Shown here: positions 56,605 through 60,000 of the stretch, in pieces
How positions within the stretch are numbered: the stretch's first letter is position 1
Layout of the letters: every line of letters begins with the position of its first letter
NCBI GenBank assembly: GCA_914767715.1
Contig: OU612066.1
Coordinates: 31,472,283-31,532,282 of the forward strand
Direction: 5' to 3'
Source of the DNA: Membranipora membranacea
Taxonomy: Eukaryota > Bryozoa > Gymnolaemata > Cheilostomatida > Membraniporidae
DNA length: 60,000 bases
The notes under the pieces: generated by a model
What the model was told of the DNA's origin: nothing
The model's database searches: none
What the model saw: only the letters and a program-made list of their open reading frames with translations
Program-made: the position numbers and the translations under genes

Positions 56605-57154
56605 AAAGAGGGCAGCATAGAAAGACAGCAGCGGTGGAGAGCAAGCAGCAATTTACAAAAAAATATTGCTTTGAAGATGGAGATGGAGACCGAAGAAGGA
56701 AATCAAGATAAGATAACTCAGAAATCCACCACAATTGAGGCCATACAGAGACAATTATTTTACGTCTTTGGTAGAACTAATGCATTAGAAAAAAATTAAA
56801 GGATCTCTCCTATGAAAATACCAGCCTCAGTAAAGGTAAAGAACTCAATGAATACACCAAAAATATCAGCAATATCACCAGCATCACCAGTCTCTCTGCG
56901 TAGTTCATATGCTACCACATTACAGAGAAACAACATACCTAGGTGGGACAAATAAAATCAGTTACATCAAGACCTCTACCTAGAAGACGTTATAATATAA
57001 TATTTGATCCCAAAAAGACCATTATATTTTTAATAGAAAAAGATGTTATACCAAGAGTGATTGGAGGTCTAGACAGTGTCATAACCTTTGAAAAAATCAG
57101 CAGGAGTAGCACTAACTGCTTCGAAAAGTTTTTGTCCGATTTTCAGATGAAAGA

Positions 57155-57675
57155 ATGGTCGATTCTGCCTTTGCTAAATGGTCCTCTGAGCTGTTTGATA
57201 AGTCCTCGGCAAGGCGAGTAATACAACAAGGCGTTAATGTACCCGAATCAACAGGAGTCATCAAAGGGGTACCATTCTGTACCTCTGACGAAATACTCTG
57301 TAATGACCTTGAAGACGGGGGATTTTCGGTAGAGCACCATTGAAAACAAGAAAAAAAAGAGTAATTAGCCAACCAGAGCAGCTCCTTACTAAAGCTATCA
57401 AAGCTAGGATAAGATCGCAAGGTTTGACATTCACTATTGATATCTTCAACCACTCTGCTGTAGTAAGATGCTACAATTGCCATCAATTCAAACATACTGC
57501 ATCATTGTGTCAAAATACAAAGAAATGTCACAACTGTGGTGCAACTTATCACTGTGGAGATTGTCGAGAGATACCAAAATGTGTCAATTGTAAAGGAGAC
57601 CACCGTTCCTTCTCTAGTCAGTGTCCAGTGTATATAAAGTTTTATTATACTATCCTCAACAGGGCTAACCATTAA
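57155..57675 (+). pseudogene. LINE ORF1 (gag-like) C-terminal part with three CCHC-type zinc knuckles
   Basis: The first frame (57155-57343) ends STGVIKGVPFCTSDEILCND then LEDGGFSVEHH, the GVI-GVP--IS-EEL--L typical of LINE gag-like proteins. After a frameshift near 57340, the second frame (57340-57675) has CYNCHQFKHTASLC, CHNCGATYHCGDC and CVNCKGDHRSFSSQC. These are three knuckles, only the first a textbook C-x2-C-x4-H-x4-C. The protein binds element RNA in active relatives. The frameshift shows it is dead. Confidence 0.82.
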
Positions 57676-57756
57676 TCTAGCTCAACATTCACAAGTTCAT
57701 TATGACTAGAAAATCATAACTCCAATAACAATTCTCCTAATGACTGTTCACTCCCT

Positions 57757-59885
57757 ATGAAACCAACGAACCCAGACTGTCAACTACCAGGAATTACAGC
57801 AATGAATGTGCGATCCTTTATCGCAGATAAACATCAAGAGCTATGTCAGCTTGCTAATGGTCACAACGTCCTCATGCTGACTGAAACCCTGCTGACAAGG
57901 GGCAAGGAACAAATATACCAATTAGAAAATTATAAATCATAATACATCAAACCGATAAGGCAATAGAATTAGAGGAGGTGTAGCTATCTCTACAAAGTCC
58001 AGTCTTACAACCAAGATCATCACCTACTGTGTCATCAATATGGATTAAACTCCAGCATGACAACATCAGGACATGCCTCAAAAATTCCCAACAGCAGAAC
58101 TTGTGATACACGGTGACATCAATGACCTTGATGTTTCACCAATATGCCAAATGTTTGGATTAGATCAGCCCGATCAATTTCACCACCAGAGATAACGCCA
58201 ACCTCGACCTTGTATTGACAATGTCAACTCGTACAAGTCAGCTACCGTCAACAAACAATCACCAATCTCAGACAACGACCATTGTGTAATAGAAATATCA
58301 CAACCAACACAGATGAGATCACAATTCACAATACATCAAGAGAAGTAAACATAACATGGTCACTCAGAAAGCTAAACTATCAACTACCCAGGACATAAGC
58401 CAACAATCATTGAAAGATATTTATGACACAGTTGTTGTAAATATAAAAGTAGGATGCTTTCAACCTACCATCTAGAAAATATTTATCAAGCACTGTCCAT
58501 CGAGAACTGTCAAAATAAAACAGGGAATTCCCTTTCTAGAAAACCCCCAAACTATCAAACTGCGTAGACTGAAAGACAATCTATATAAGAAGAGGAAACT
58601 AGCCTGGAAGCAAAAAGATAGTGCACTGAAACAAACATGAAGAAATATCTGAAAAACACATGCTACCAACAAGATCGACAGCAAAACGAGAGGGAGATAA
58701 ACTTGGTGAAAAAATTGGAAAAGCTAACTGATCCGAACCCCCCCCCCCCCTCTCTCTCTACAACAGTACCGCAGAGAAGATTAATCAACGACACCCTGAT
58801 GACATACAGCGAATTAATAGAGAAACAATATCATTACTACAAATCGTTGTCAAAACCATCTTTTACAACCAGCACACAGCCCGCCTGTACTCGATCTGTC
58901 TCCGCAGAAATCAGCATATCTGAGACTGAATCTTACCAATTACTCAGACATATTAACACTAGCAAATCTACACACAGCAATGACTATACATCCTGGATCA
59001 GCAAGAACAATGCAGAATTCCTGTGTCAACCACTCAGCCATATTTTCAATGCTTGTCTCAAACAGCAGTATTTCCCGAAGCTTTGGAGAACGACTGAGAT
59101 CCTACCGCTACCAAAAATAAAATAACCTGAGTACCACAAAGATTACCCACCGATCTCGCTTCAATGGCACAATGGAAAACTGCTAGACCACTTCATCGTC
59201 AAACAACTAAGAACCATCAAGCGTCAACAAAACCAATATGCATACCCTCCAGGGAAAGGATGTACTGATGTCCTCGTTAACTTTGTTAATGATGCATTGC
59301 TTAAATTAGATCAAAAAGAAACATGCCTTTTTCATCGATTATAGCAAAGCTTTTGATAATATGGACCATGCCACCCTGATAGCAAAAATGGAAGCTCTTG
59401 GAATAAAAAAATACATCATCAACACTACCAACAACTTTCTATCAGACCGTGTAGCTCCAGTTGTGATTCGCCAAACCAACACCAGATCAACATCTGAACC
59501 TGTAGATGTAGGAGTTCCTCAAGGATGTTTACTCGGCCCTGTGTTGTGGAATATATTTATTTGTCAACAACATGCCATTCTCTACTACTGCAAATGTGAT
59601 CAAGTATGCAGAGGACACAACAGCATACATTTATCTATGATAGCTGAAACTGAATCAAATTCCCAAATTGCTACAAATGATATCTCAATCTGGAGAACCA
59701 CAAACCATCTCACCCCAAATACTAACAAAACTAAATCCATGGTTATTAGCCTCAATAAGCAACCAGATGCTCCAAACATCGCTATAGCGAATGAATCTTA
59801 GAGTAACAGTAGACTGTAACTTAAATTTCAACAGCCATGTGGAGAACATCACTATCAGTCGTAGGTCAAAGTGCCATGGCCTGAC
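57757..59885 (+). pseudogene. LINE ORF2: APE-type endonuclease and reverse transcriptase, frameshifted
   Basis: The start, 57757-57942, has ITAMNVRSFIADKHQELCQL and VLMLTETLL, the N-terminal N-RS----K and TET-L strands of the endonuclease. The middle (58000-58500) is in fragments. RT begins around 58637-59125 with YTSWISKNNAEFLCQPLSHI and FPKLWRTTEILPLPKIK. The frame at 59361-59570 has VDVGVPQGCLLGPVLWNIFI (RT block GVPQGS-LGP-LF-IFI). After another shift, positions 59604-59615 read Y-A-E-D where active enzymes have Y-A-D-D. A C13 run at 58738-58750 followed by (TC)n sits inside the reading frame. Confidence 0.85.
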
Positions 59886-60000
59886 TAAACTTAAACCATA
59901 GACTTAATAATAAACCTAGACAGGACACTGTATGGAGCATTAGCATTGAGGCAGTGAGGCATTTAATTATGGTGACGCGACGTCACTAGAGGGTGTAGAA

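Larger units (their letters stand above)
55880..59885 (+). mobile_element. Decayed LINE (CR1/Jockey-like non-LTR retrotransposon), about 4 kb
   Basis: A plus-strand element lies head-to-head with the RNF213-like gene. It has a gag-like ORF1 with zinc knuckles followed by an endonuclease and reverse transcriptase ORF2. Every ORF is broken by frameshifts or stops, so it is a fossil. Recognisable order: an N-terminal ORF of unknown type (55890-56604, with one frameshift), the ORF1 C-terminal part (57155-57675), endonuclease start (57757-57942), RT palm 5' part (58730-59125), RT core (59330-59640), and thumb or C-terminal part to about 59880. The 3' end and target-site duplication were not identified. 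Sequence after 59885 looks unrelated. Confidence 0.85.

Noticed and set aside
57112-57495. 127-codon minus-strand frame
   Set aside because: It is antisense to the LINE gag-like region, which has recognisable zinc knuckles on the plus strand.
1-60000. CRISPR array, bacterial operon or prophage
   Set aside because: No regularly spaced direct repeats were found. Coding is split by spliceosomal introns, so the DNA is eukaryotic.

Overview
The window is nuclear DNA of an intron-rich animal, most likely an invertebrate. It is AT-rich, its exons are short (35-367 bp) with GT/AG splice sites, and its introns are packed with non-LTR and LTR retrotransposon fossils, hairpin MITEs and a pogo-type DNA element. 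I cannot name the phylum from sequence alone.

One gene fills most of the window. A giant RNF213/mysterin-like gene lies on the minus strand, from a candidate start codon at 55548 down through the left edge, so its 3' end lies outside. I reconstructed 72 exons whose phases all join without a stop. They give 12,432 coding bases, or 4,144 codons. Domain order follows RNF213: a long helical N-terminal part (55.5-28.7 kb); a first P-loop segment (27.6-27.9 kb); an AAA unit with Walker A at 19.4-19.5 kb and Walker B at 18.5-18.6 kb; a second AAA unit with Walker A at 15.6-15.9 kb and Walker B at 14.8-15.0 kb; an arginine-finger-like NRLEKH motif (10.2 kb); a large helical E3 region (8.8-2.8 kb); the canonical RING (2.2-2.4 kb); and the start of the C-terminal domain (1.4 kb to the edge). 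RNF213 proteins couple AAA+ motor modules to ubiquitin ligation and act in antimicrobial defence and lipid-droplet biology. That role is inferred here from homology.

The most unusual point is a second, in-frame RING-like zinc-finger exon at 9330-9524. It sits inside the AAA-core part of the protein, about 790 residues before the canonical RING.

The introns hold several kinds of element. There are two 3' ends of one CR1-like LINE family (24.9-25.5 and 48.2-48.6 kb) and one of a second LINE family ending in an (ATCT)n tail (50.9-51.6 kb). A 5.5-kb intron (39.3-44.9 kb) carries a Gypsy-like gag fossil, a BEL/Pao integrase fossil and three MITEs. A pogo-like element (32.4-33.0 kb) still has an open 50-codon HTH ORF. 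At least five families of hairpin or TIR MITEs are present, some nested, and three of them abut 3' splice sites of the gene.

Upstream of the gene (55.9-59.9 kb), in head-to-head orientation, is a decayed LINE of about 4 kb with a gag-like zinc-knuckle ORF1 and an endonuclease/reverse transcriptase ORF2. I see no CRISPR array, rRNA or intact tRNA gene. Introns not listed separately are shorter or show nothing I recognise.
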